From Mycolicibacterium aurum (GTDB lineage: Bacteria > Actinomycetota > Actinomycetes > Mycobacteriales > Mycobacteriaceae): a stretch of DNA of 64,000 nt. The position numbers and the translations under genes were made by a program. Of this stretch, positions 56,431 to 64,000 are shown in pieces (within the stretch, counting starts at the first letter, position 1; the number at the start of each line of letters is the position of its first letter). The notes under the pieces were generated by a model. That model did not search any database. It worked only from the letters and a program-made list of their open reading frames with translations, and was not told the DNA's origin. Where the stretch lies: assembly GCF_900637195.1 (NCBI RefSeq), contig NZ_LR134356.1, forward strand, positions 2,108,001 through 2,172,000, given 5' to 3'.

Positions 56431-57912
56431 GTGACCGACACGGTTGAGTCCCGCCGCACGGCAAAGCCGGTTGCCACGGGGGAATTGGACGCGATAGCTC
56501 AGGCTGACCTAAGCCAGCTACGGCGGAGTAGGGCGTGGGAGCCGTACGTCAGTGCGCTCATCGACCTGTCGACCGGGTCCTTGGCGGTGGCAATCGGCAT
56601 GACTTGGGCCAGCACGCAGACTGGACAGTTGCCGCCCTCGTGGATGCTCTTCTTCTTCGCGCCGACGATCGTCGCGCTGCTCGCGTTGCGCGGATACTAC
56701 GGCCGGACACTCAATCGCACTTTTCTCGACGAGCTGCCGACTGTCGAGGCAATGATCGCGCTGTCCGCGATGCTGATGCTGTGTGGGCTGGTGTTCGCCG
56801 GTATACCGGGCCGTAGTTTCGCGATCACCTGGATCTGGATATGTGCCGCAGTCCTGATACCCCTGGGCAGGCTGGTGTGGATCGCCTACAAGCGCTACCA
56901 GTTCCGGCGCAATGTCATGACGGCGGGAACGCTGATCATCGGCAACGGGCGGGTCGCCGCGAAGGTGATCGAGCGCATCAATGCGACACCCGACTACGGG
57001 CTGCGGCCGATCGGACTGATCGATGACGAGATCCCCACGATGGGTGTCGACCGCGATCAGCCGTCCAGCATCCCGTACCTGGGCAAGCTGGACTGCGTCG
57101 AGAGCGCCATCCTGCGCACCGGTGCCGAATGCATGGTGGTCGCGTTCTCCCGAACCCGGGACGACCGCATCATCGAGGCGGTGCAGACCGCACACAAGCA
57201 CGGCCTGTCGGTCTGGATCGTTCCCCGCATCTACGACACCATCGGCGTCCACGCGCGTATCGAGCATGTCGGCGGACTACCGCTGATCGCGGTGCCGCAC
57301 ACCGATCCGCACAACTGGCAGTTCCGCGCCAAGCACGTGTCCGACCGGGTCCTCGCGACGGTGGGGCTGGTGGTCATCTCTCCGCTGTTCCTCACCCTGA
57401 TGCTGTTGGTCCGCCTCAGCTCTCCCGGGCCGATCTTCTTCAGCCAGCCCCGAATCGGGCGAGACGGCAAGGAGTTCGGCTGCCTGAAGTTCCGCTCCAT
57501 GCGTGCGCCCCGGGAGTCGGACGCGGAGTTCGCGCTGAGTGCCGACTCCGCGCCCGGCGGCGTCGAGGGCGAGGATCGACGGACCAGGATCGGCAAGATC
57601 ATGCGCGCCACGTCGATGGACGAACTCCCGCAGGCGATCAACGTCATCAAGGGTGAGATGAGCCTGGTGGGCCCGCGGCCCGAGCGACCGGAGTACGTCG
57701 ACCTGTTCAACATCCAGATCGCGCGCTACGGCGACCGGCACCGGGTCAAAGCCGGTATCACCGGATGGGCGCAGGTCCACGGTTTGCGCGGCCAGACGTC
57801 GATCGCCGACCGCGCCGAGTGGGACAACTACTACATCGAGAACTGGTCGCTGTGGCTGGACTGGAAGATCCTGGCCATGACCGTCGGGGCGGTGCTGCGC
57901 CGCGCCGAGTAA
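56431..57912 (+). CDS. Polyprenyl-phosphate sugar-1-phosphate transferase (WbaP/WcaJ type)
   Basis: 493 residues. Four or five N-terminal membrane segments, a nucleotide-fold middle domain (GTLIIGNGRVAAKVIERI), a further membrane segment (VLATVGLVVISPLFLTLMLL), and the C-terminal bacterial sugar-transferase domain: FFSQPRIGRDGKEFGCLKFR, MDELPQAINVIKGEMSLVGP, RPERPEY and KAGITGWAQV. It starts synthesis of a surface glycan by placing a sugar phosphate on a lipid carrier. GTG 56431 is chosen as the first start with a plausible N-terminus; the open frame reaches back to 56212. Confidence 0.88.
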   Translation: MTDTVESRRTAKPVATGELDAIAQADLSQLRRSRAWEPYVSALIDLSTGSLAVAIGMTWASTQTGQLPPSWMLFFFAPTIVALLALRGYYGRTLNRTFLDELPTVEAMIALSAMLMLCGLVFAGIPGRSFAITWIWICAAVLIPLGRLVWIAYKRYQFRRNVMTAGTLIIGNGRVAAKVIERINATPDYGLRPIGLIDDEIPTMGVDRDQPSSIPYLGKLDCVESAILRTGAECMVVAFSRTRDDRIIEAVQTAHKHGLSVWIVPRIYDTIGVHARIEHVGGLPLIAVPHTDPHNWQFRAKHVSDRVLATVGLVVISPLFLTLMLLVRLSSPGPIFFSQPRIGRDGKEFGCLKFRSMRAPRESDAEFALSADSAPGGVEGEDRRTRIGKIMRATSMDELPQAINVIKGEMSLVGPRPERPEYVDLFNIQIARYGDRHRVKAGITGWAQVHGLRGQTSIADRAEWDNYYIENWSLWLDWKILAMTVGAVLRRAE

Positions 57913-57939
57913 AGCGTGATCGCCGGCGGTACGCTTTGG

Positions 57940-57945
57940 TACCGT
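57940..57945 (+). promoter_or_regulatory. -10 hexamer for leaderless amidase transcript
   Basis: TACCGT fits TANNNT and lies 7 bases before the ATG at 57953, with no ribosome-binding site between. Confidence 0.4.
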
Positions 57946-57952
57946 CGGCCCC

Positions 57953-59359
57953 ATGGATCGCATCGATGCCTTCAGCGACGACGCCCTGGGTGACCTCGAT
58001 GCCGTCGGTCTGGCGGCAGCACTGTCGGCGGGCACCGTTTCCCCGGACGAGGTCATCGACGCGGCCATCGCCCGCCTGGAGAAGGTGAACCCCGTCGTGA
58101 ACGGTCTGGCGCATGAGGCCTACGACCGCGCGAGGTCGCGTGGCCGGCTGACCCGTCCGTACGGCGGGTTCTTCGACGGAGTGCCGTCGTTCCTCAAGGA
58201 CAACGTCGCGATCGCCGGCATGCCGACGATGAATGGCACCGACGCGTGGGATCCGCTGCCCGCCGCCGCCGACGGGGACTTCGCACGCTCCTATCTGGCG
58301 ACAGGCCTTGTGCCCGTTGGCAAAACGCGGATGTCGGAGTTCGGCTTCAGCGCGTCCGCCGAGCACCCCCGGCTGGGCCCGGTGCGCAATCCGTGGAACA
58401 CCGCGCACACCGCAGGCGCGTCGTCTTCGGGTTCGGGGGCGTTCGTCGCCGCCGGGGTGGTGCCCATCGCGCACGCCAACGACGGCGGCGGGTCCATTCG
58501 AATCCCGGCATCCTGCAACGGCCTCGTCGGGCTCAAGCCGTCGCGTGGGCGCCTCCCGTTGGACAGTGACATGCGACAGATGCCGCTGCGCATCGTCGCC
58601 AACGGTGTGGTGACCCGGTCGGTGCGCGACACCGCGGCGTTCTACCGGGAGATGGAGAAAGTGCTGGCGAACCCGAAGCTGCCACCGATCGGCGACATCA
58701 CCGGTCCGGGCACGCAGCGGCTGCGGATCGCCGTGTGTACGCAGTCCATCACGCGTGAGGCAAGCCCGGAGGTGAGCGAGCTGACGCTCAAGACGGCGGC
58801 GCTGCTCGAATCCCTGGGCCACCGGATCACGGTCATCGACAACCCGGTGCCGCAGCGGTTCATGGACGACTTCCTGCTCTACTGGTCGTTCCTGGCGTTC
58901 GCTTTGGTCCGGGGCGGCCGTCGGTCCTTCGGTCCGAGCTTCGACCGCGACCGGCTCGACAATCTCACCCTCGGCCTCGAACGGCACGCCTCACGTAACC
59001 TCCACCGGGTGCCCACGGCGATCGCCCGGCTGGCGCGCATCCGACGGATCACGTCGCGGCTGCAGGCCAGCTATGACGTGCTGCTGATGCCGACGCTGGC
59101 CGACGCACCCCCGACGATCGGACACCTTGATCCGACGGCGCCCTATCAGCAGATCATCGACCGGCTCATCGACTGGGTGGCATTCACCCCCTTGCAGAAT
59201 GTGACTGGTGAACCGGCGATTTCGCTGCCGATGGCGCAGTCCGCTTCCGGCCTGCCCGTGGGCATGATGTTCGCGGCGGGGGTGGGCGAGGAGGCCAGGC
59301 TGCTGGAGCTGGCCTTCGAGCTCGAACAGGCACAGCCGTGGGCGCGCATCCACAGCTGA
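57953..59359 (+). CDS. amiC: Amidase, amidase-signature family (AmiC-like)
   Basis: 468 residues. Catalytic Ser-cisSer-Lys triad: Lys in PSFLKDNVAIAG, cis-Ser and nucleophile Ser in GASSSGSGAFVAAG and DGGGSIRIPAS. Same place as Rv2888c, directly beyond rpsB-tsf. Hydrolyses a carboxamide; substrate not predictable. Confidence 0.92.
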   Translation: MDRIDAFSDDALGDLDAVGLAAALSAGTVSPDEVIDAAIARLEKVNPVVNGLAHEAYDRARSRGRLTRPYGGFFDGVPSFLKDNVAIAGMPTMNGTDAWDPLPAAADGDFARSYLATGLVPVGKTRMSEFGFSASAEHPRLGPVRNPWNTAHTAGASSSGSGAFVAAGVVPIAHANDGGGSIRIPASCNGLVGLKPSRGRLPLDSDMRQMPLRIVANGVVTRSVRDTAAFYREMEKVLANPKLPPIGDITGPGTQRLRIAVCTQSITREASPEVSELTLKTAALLESLGHRITVIDNPVPQRFMDDFLLYWSFLAFALVRGGRRSFGPSFDRDRLDNLTLGLERHASRNLHRVPTAIARLARIRRITSRLQASYDVLLMPTLADAPPTIGHLDPTAPYQQIIDRLIDWVAFTPLQNVTGEPAISLPMAQSASGLPVGMMFAAGVGEEARLLELAFELEQAQPWARIHS

Positions 59360-59574
59360 TTCCTGTCGAGCGACAGGGAGACGACGAAATCCGTAGCAGC
59401 GTGGACACAGTCGCGTAACCTGACTTCGGTCCATTTAACAGCCCGGATACTGCGGACGGCTGTCTGCGAAACTTTCGACTCCCAACATCGCTTCTCGTGG
59501 AGACCACTCAGGTCAGCAGCACCCCCGCTACAGGTCGATCACCGCAGATCCTCCCCGGCTCCGGGAACACGTTC

Positions 59575-60672
59575 ATGTGCCTGGTCCGGTTCGCGCTGGC
59601 CAACGTCCGGCGCCGCCCCGAGCGTTTCGTCCTGTCCGTGGTCGGCATCGCGCTTGCCATCGCGTGTGTGACGATCGTGCGCACGATCTCGGCCGGGTTC
59701 GCCACGACGGGCGAGACGACGATCGCGGATGTCCTTGGCGGAGGCCAGTTGTGGGCCGTGCCTGCCGCGGGCGTGCACTACGACCCCGAGGTCCAGGCGA
59801 TCATCGCCGACGGCCCCGCACCCGCCATCGTCGCGCCCGAGGGATGGACGGCGACTCGCACGCTGTCCGGCGTCGTCGACCTCGGCGGGCAGCCCGTGTC
59901 GTTGCGCGGCAGCGACGACGTATCCGCGGGGCAGGCGGTTCTGGGGTCGGCCCTTGCCGACCGGGTGGGTCTGGCCGACGGTGAGCGGGTCGAGGTGGGT
60001 GGGCAGAGCCTGGTGGCTACGATCCGCGGCGAGGGCCAGTCGATCTCGGTTCCGGCATCGGTGGCGCAGTCGGTGGTCGGGGACAACGGCTGGTGGATGT
60101 TGCTCGCTCCCGAAGGGCAGGAGCAACGCCGGGACCTCGGCCAGACATTCGGGGCGGCAGTCGATCTGCCGTTCACCACCGATCCGTCGGTGGTGCCCGA
60201 CCCGGCGGGCGCGGGCCTGATCTACGACACCGTCGGCGGGTCCAGCCCGCTGACCTTCGAACAGCGGTACTCGGCGCTGTTCTCCGGCAAGGTGACCGGC
60301 TCGACCCTGGGAATGATCTCGATGGTCGGGCTCGGGCTCGGCTTCGTCATCGCGGTGTCCTCCTTTCTGGCCGCGGTCACCGAGCGGCGACGTGAGTTCG
60401 GGATCATGTCGAGCATCGGTCTTGCCGACGAGGTCCTGTACTTCTTCCTCGTCGAGTCGGCGATCGTGTTCCTCACGGCCTACGTCGTCGGGATCGCTGC
60501 TGCGGGTGTCGCCGTCGCGCTGGTGATCCCGGGTATCGCGTCGCTGTCGGCGTGGTTGCAGGGGGCGGCACTGACCGCGATGTTCCTGCCCGCCATGGCC
60601 ATTGTCGGTGCGTTGGTGCCCGTGCACCGGTTGCTGCAACAGCGGCCGGTCGAGTTGTTGGGAGACCGGTAA
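59575..60672 (+). CDS. ABC transporter permease with extracytoplasmic domain (FtsX/MacB type)
   Basis: 365 residues from ATG 59575, where the usual permease N-terminus begins (LVRFALANVRRRPERF); a GTG at 59497 would add 26 residues. One membrane segment, an exported domain of about 200 residues (60-270), then three membrane segments of the FtsX core (GMISMVGLGLGFVIAVSSFL and onward). It forms a complex with the next two genes. The 137 bases before 59497 show only a weak TAACCT -10. Confidence 0.85.
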   Translation: MCLVRFALANVRRRPERFVLSVVGIALAIACVTIVRTISAGFATTGETTIADVLGGGQLWAVPAAGVHYDPEVQAIIADGPAPAIVAPEGWTATRTLSGVVDLGGQPVSLRGSDDVSAGQAVLGSALADRVGLADGERVEVGGQSLVATIRGEGQSISVPASVAQSVVGDNGWWMLLAPEGQEQRRDLGQTFGAAVDLPFTTDPSVVPDPAGAGLIYDTVGGSSPLTFEQRYSALFSGKVTGSTLGMISMVGLGLGFVIAVSSFLAAVTERRREFGIMSSIGLADEVLYFFLVESAIVFLTAYVVGIAAAGVAVALVIPGIASLSAWLQGAALTAMFLPAMAIVGALVPVHRLLQQRPVELLGDR

Positions 60673-61242
60673 GTGAGCATCGGCAAAGGACTGTCGTACG
60701 GCTGGCTCGCGACGCGGCGCCGGCTGCGGGAGATGGTGCTGCCCGCCATCACCACCGCCACCGGTGCGTTTCTCGTCGTGCTCGTCTTCGGGCTCTCGGC
60801 GGGGATCCGGGTCCAGTCGGCGTCACTCGGTCACGCCGACGAAATCGCCAGGGCTGTCGTGCTGATCGCCGTCACGGTGCTGTTGGTGGGCGTCGCCGAG
60901 GTAGCCGTCGCGACCACCCGGACCGTCGCACACCGTACCCGTGAGCTGGGCGTGCTCGCCGCCAACGGGGTGCCTCGCGCACCCGTCGTGGCCGCCCTGC
61001 TCGTCGAACCGGTGATCGCCGCGGTGGTCGGCGCGCTCGCCGGTGCCGTGCTCGCAGTCGTGACCGGCGTCGTACTCGGAATGACCGGGGTCGTCGCCAC
61101 GGGCGTCTCCTATGGAGGCCTCGCTATCGGCGCAGCGATCGCGATCGTCGTCAGCATTCTGGCCGCTGTGGCCACCAGCATTCTGCCCACCTGGAAGGCC
61201 GCGTCGCGGTCGCCCATCCACTCGCTCGCGTCCGGAGGCTGA
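60673..61242 (+). CDS. Short ABC transporter permease (FtsX core only)
   Basis: 189 residues with an N-terminal membrane segment and three FtsX-core segments, but only a few residues in place of the large exported domain. The coupling segment TRELGVLAANGVPRAPV matches the FtsX family. Start GTG directly follows the stop of the previous permease. The pair would form an asymmetric heterodimer. Confidence 0.85.
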   Translation: MSIGKGLSYGWLATRRRLREMVLPAITTATGAFLVVLVFGLSAGIRVQSASLGHADEIARAVVLIAVTVLLVGVAEVAVATTRTVAHRTRELGVLAANGVPRAPVVAALLVEPVIAAVVGALAGAVLAVVTGVVLGMTGVVATGVSYGGLAIGAAIAIVVSILAAVATSILPTWKAASRSPIHSLASGG

Positions 61243-61244
61243 CC

Positions 61245-61982
61245 ATGACCGCACTCGACGAGACATCCGACGCGGCAGTCGGTGTCGATACGGAGACCAC
61301 GGCCGGCAAGGCGCCGGTGATCGAGGTCTCGGATGTCTGGAAGCTCCACAAGCTCGGTGACGAGGTCGTTAAGGCGCTGATGGCCGCCGACCTGACAGTC
61401 ATGCCCGGCGAATTCGTCTGTCTGATGGGACCCAGCGGCAGCGGGAAATCCACGCTGCTCAACATCATCGGAGGTCTGGACCGCCCGACGAAAGGCACCG
61501 TCAAGATCGCGGGCCAGGACACGGCCACTCTGACGGAGAGCCAGTACGCAGCTCTGCGTCACGACACCGTCGGCTTCATCTTCCAGAGCTACAACCTGAT
61601 TCCGTTCCTGTCGGCCGTGGAGAACGTCGAGCTGCCATTGATGTTCGAACCCTTCGATCGCAAGGCTCTGCGCACACGCGCCATAGAACTGCTGGAACTG
61701 GTCGGGCTCGGGCACCGCATCAACCATCAGCCCACCAAGATGTCGGGCGGAGAGCAGCAGCGCACCGCGATCGCACGGTCGCTGATCAGCAGCCCGACCC
61801 TCGTCCTGGCCGACGAGCCCACAGCCAACCTCGACCACCGCACGGGGGAAACGGTGGTGCGCATGCTGCGCGACCTGTGCTCGACCATGGGAGTCACCGT
61901 GGTCGCCAGCACCCATGACCCCACGGTGGCCGACGAAGCGACCCGTGTCGTCCGGATGAAAGACGGACAGATTGTCAACTGA
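61245..61982 (+). CDS. ABC transporter ATP-binding protein (LolD/MacB type)
   Basis: 245 residues. Walker A GPSGSGKSTLLN, Q-loop FIFQSYNLIPFL, signature MSGGEQQRTAIARSL, Walker B LVLADEPTANLD, H-loop ASTHDP. ATPase for the two preceding permeases (2-base spacing). Such mechanotransmission systems pull lipids, lipoproteins or peptides from the membrane, or activate cell-wall hydrolases. Confidence 0.93.
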   Translation: MTALDETSDAAVGVDTETTAGKAPVIEVSDVWKLHKLGDEVVKALMAADLTVMPGEFVCLMGPSGSGKSTLLNIIGGLDRPTKGTVKIAGQDTATLTESQYAALRHDTVGFIFQSYNLIPFLSAVENVELPLMFEPFDRKALRTRAIELLELVGLGHRINHQPTKMSGGEQQRTAIARSLISSPTLVLADEPTANLDHRTGETVVRMLRDLCSTMGVTVVASTHDPTVADEATRVVRMKDGQIVN

Positions 61983-62038
61983 CCAACACCGTTGGTCCCC
62001 AACATGTTTGAACAAATGACTGAGTGGGAGACATGCGA

Positions 62039-63559
62039 ATGACACAGACCGAACCGGCGGCGCCGGCCGACCGCGACAAATTGATGACCACCGAGCTTGT
62101 CCCCGAACAGATCCTGCCGAAGGTGATGAGCACGTTCGGCCTTACGGCCGCCTACGTGTTCATCATCTGCTGGATCACCGGGTCGTCCGTCATGGCCACC
62201 GGCGGATGGACCGCCATCCCCATGTGGGTGCTGGGAATCCTGACGTTCCTGATACCCGCCGGCATGGCGGTGGTGGAACTCGGCAACCTGTGGCCGGGCC
62301 AGGGCGGTGTGTACATCTGGGCCACTCGGACGATGGGGGAGACGTGGGGCTTCATCGGCGGCTACCTGTCGTGGGTGCCGGTGATCCTGAACGCCGCGTC
62401 GTCACCGGCGGTGGTGCTCTCGTTCCTGTTGTTGGCTTTCCACTCAGAGCTTGGTGTGACCGCCAGCGTCATCCTGCAACTGGTGATCCTGTGGACGGTG
62501 ATCGGGCTGGCGCTGGCCAAGCTCTCCGCCAGCCAGCGGATCATGAACGTGGTCTTTGTCGTCTTCGGCATCCTTGCGCTGACCATCTTCGTCTGCGGGC
62601 TTCTCTTCGCGGTCAAGAACGGCTCGGCGACGCCGTTCAGCTGGCAGGAGGCCATTGTGCCGAACTTCGCGGTCGCCGGGTTCCTGTACGGCACCGTGCT
62701 GCTGTACCTTCTCGGTGTCGAAACGCCGTACAACATGGGTGCGGAGTTCCTGTCGGTGCGCAAGAGCGGTCCGCGGATGATCCTCTGGGGTTCGGCCGCG
62801 CTGGTGGCGATCTACCTGCTGACGACACTCGGCACGATGATGGCCCTGCCCACCGACGAGATCGACGCTGTCACAGGGGTCATCGGCATGCTCGACGTAG
62901 CCGGTTTCCCCGGGCTGATGGAGATCTGCGCCATCGTGCTCGCGCTGATCATCGTCGTCGCGTTGATGACCTACCAGGTCGCGTACTCACGACTGATCTT
63001 CGTCTCGGGCCTGGAACGACACCTGCCGCGCATCTTCACGCACCTGAACCCACGCACGCGCAACCCGGTGTCCGCCATCCTGATCCAGGGCGTGATCTCA
63101 TCGCTGATCCTGGTCGGGTTGTACTCGCAGAGCAGCCTGGTCAACACCACCATCTTCCTGCAGGGTGGCCTGTCCACCGTATGGCTGATCTCGGGCTTCT
63201 TCTTCCTGTTCCCGGTGATCATCGCGCGCAAGAAGTACGCGGATCGCTATGAGAACGAGACGTTCTGGCGCATCCCCGGCGGCATGGTCGGTGTCTGGAT
63301 CACCGTGATCGTCGGCACGATCGGCACGATCGGCGGCATCTACTACTCGTTCGCCAAGTCGTGGCTCGCCAGCTCGGGCGTGGGAGACGCCGAGTGGATG
63401 ATGTGGGTCGGCAGCATCAGCCTCGCGATGGTGGCGCTCGGCGTCATCGTGTACTTCTTCGGCCGCCGCTCGGCACACAAGACCAGCCAGGACGACGCCC
63501 TGGCCCACCTCGCGGTGTTCGATCTCACCAAGACAGAAACAGAGGAAACAGCAAAATGA
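62039..63559 (+). CDS. APC-superfamily amino acid/amine permease
   Basis: 506 residues with about twelve transmembrane segments, including GTVLLYLLGVETPYNMGAEF in the middle. ATG 62039 is preferred because GGGAG lies 8 bases upstream; ATG 62033 and GTG 62024 are also in frame. It overlaps the amine oxidase gene by 4 bases (ATGA), which suggests the cargo is a primary amine. Confidence 0.88.
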   Translation: MTQTEPAAPADRDKLMTTELVPEQILPKVMSTFGLTAAYVFIICWITGSSVMATGGWTAIPMWVLGILTFLIPAGMAVVELGNLWPGQGGVYIWATRTMGETWGFIGGYLSWVPVILNAASSPAVVLSFLLLAFHSELGVTASVILQLVILWTVIGLALAKLSASQRIMNVVFVVFGILALTIFVCGLLFAVKNGSATPFSWQEAIVPNFAVAGFLYGTVLLYLLGVETPYNMGAEFLSVRKSGPRMILWGSAALVAIYLLTTLGTMMALPTDEIDAVTGVIGMLDVAGFPGLMEICAIVLALIIVVALMTYQVAYSRLIFVSGLERHLPRIFTHLNPRTRNPVSAILIQGVISSLILVGLYSQSSLVNTTIFLQGGLSTVWLISGFFFLFPVIIARKKYADRYENETFWRIPGGMVGVWITVIVGTIGTIGGIYYSFAKSWLASSGVGDAEWMMWVGSISLAMVALGVIVYFFGRRSAHKTSQDDALAHLAVFDLTKTETEETAK

Positions 63560-64000
63560 CGATGGAGGACATCGCACTGAGTGCGGATCCGACCGCGGAC
63601 GTCCACCACTACCCCCTCGACCCGCTGAGCGGCGCCGAGATCGAAGCGGCGGCGGCTGTCATCACGGCGTCCGAATACTGCACGCCCACATTGAAGTTCG
63701 TCATGATCCAGCTCGCCGAACCGGCCAAGACGGCGACGCTGACCTTCGACGACACCGCGGGCACCCCGCGGTGCGCGTTCGTCACGATGTACGACGCCGC
63801 GGCCAAGATGATCTACGAGGCGGTCGTCGATCTGACCGCCCGCGTGATCGACTCCTGGACACCCATCCCGGGTCGATTCCCGTCCTACCTCGTCGAGCAC
63901 ATGACCGGGGTCGAGGAGGCGGTCAGAGAGGATCCGCGGTGGCAGGAGGCGATGCGCAAGCGCGGCGTCACCGATTTCAGCCTGGCGATGATCGACCCGT
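63556..64000 (+). CDS. Copper-containing primary-amine oxidase (3' end outside window)
   Basis: Open frame of 148 codons without a stop, running off the window edge. The N-terminus HHYPLDPLSGAEIEAAAAVI, followed by FVMIQLAEPAK and later GVEEAVREDPRWQEAMRKRG, is typical of the N2/N3 domains of bacterial copper amine oxidases. The catalytic domain with the TPQ tyrosine would lie beyond base 64,000. Coupled to the permease by ATGA. Confidence 0.85.
   Translation, partial: MTMEDIALSADPTADVHHYPLDPLSGAEIEAAAAVITASEYCTPTLKFVMIQLAEPAKTATLTFDDTAGTPRCAFVTMYDAAAKMIYEAVVDLTARVIDSWTPIPGRFPSYLVEHMTGVEEAVREDPRWQEAMRKRGVTDFSLAMIDP

Overview
The window is high-GC (roughly two thirds G+C), densely packed actinobacterial chromosome. 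Gene order marks it as a mycobacterium, most likely a rapid grower (Mycolicibacterium type). From left to right it follows, with insertions and losses, the M. tuberculosis series lipN, the DsbA-like/VKOR pair, pyc, rsmD, coaD, sepIVA, DUF177, rnc, mutM, acyP, smc, ftsY, amt-glnB-glnD, ffh, rpsP-KH-rimM-trmD, lppW, rplS-lepB-rnhB, yraN-comM-dprA, viuB, xerC, rpsB-tsf and the amidase (Rv2970c to Rv2888c). That comparison is from memory, not a search. I see no tRNA, rRNA, IS element, prophage or CRISPR array, and no clear pseudogene.

Layout. 1-10,745: an esterase, an oxidative protein-folding pair, pyruvate carboxylase, RsmD, CoaD, SepIVA, and a DUF177-RNase III-MutM-OsmC-acylphosphatase run. 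10,772-21,291: SMC, a type 2 isopentenyl diphosphate isomerase inserted on the minus strand, FtsY, and the ammonium/PII/GlnD operon behind candidate GlnR boxes. 21,301-27,158: a two-component system, a MoxR-DUF58-VWA cassette and a membrane-anchored HtrA-like protease. 27,195-34,078: Ffh, an amidohydrolase, two tandem D,D-carboxypeptidases, a convergent pair of SnoaL-like proteins and an MgtE transporter. 34,260-39,772: two ribosomal-protein-led operons with LppW between them. 39,776-45,924: an accessory block of HAD phosphatase, CoA-transferase, thioesterase, a three-module ligase-carrier-membrane acyltransferase, and DUF1206. 46,065-56,138: YraN-ComM-DprA, DUF302, ViuB, a lactate monooxygenase-like enzyme, XerC, a hydrolase, a degenerate LytM protein and rpsB-tsf, ending in a strong terminator. 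56,431-64,000: a polyprenyl-phosphate sugar transferase, an amidase, an FtsX/LolD-type ABC system, and an amine module (APC permease plus a copper amine oxidase cut by the window edge).

Most worth following: (1) the 832-residue protein that joins an AMP-forming acyl ligase, a phosphopantetheine carrier and an acyltransferase-3 membrane domain, possibly co-transcribed with DUF1206 from a SigF-type promoter; (2) the rpsB leader, which has three hairpins followed by three segments that can form two mutually exclusive stems; (3) a shared promoter/leader motif in front of rpsP and rplS; (4) a LytM-fold protein lacking both catalytic histidines; (5) the direct coaD-sepIVA junction, where M. tuberculosis carries the PDIM/PGL locus.
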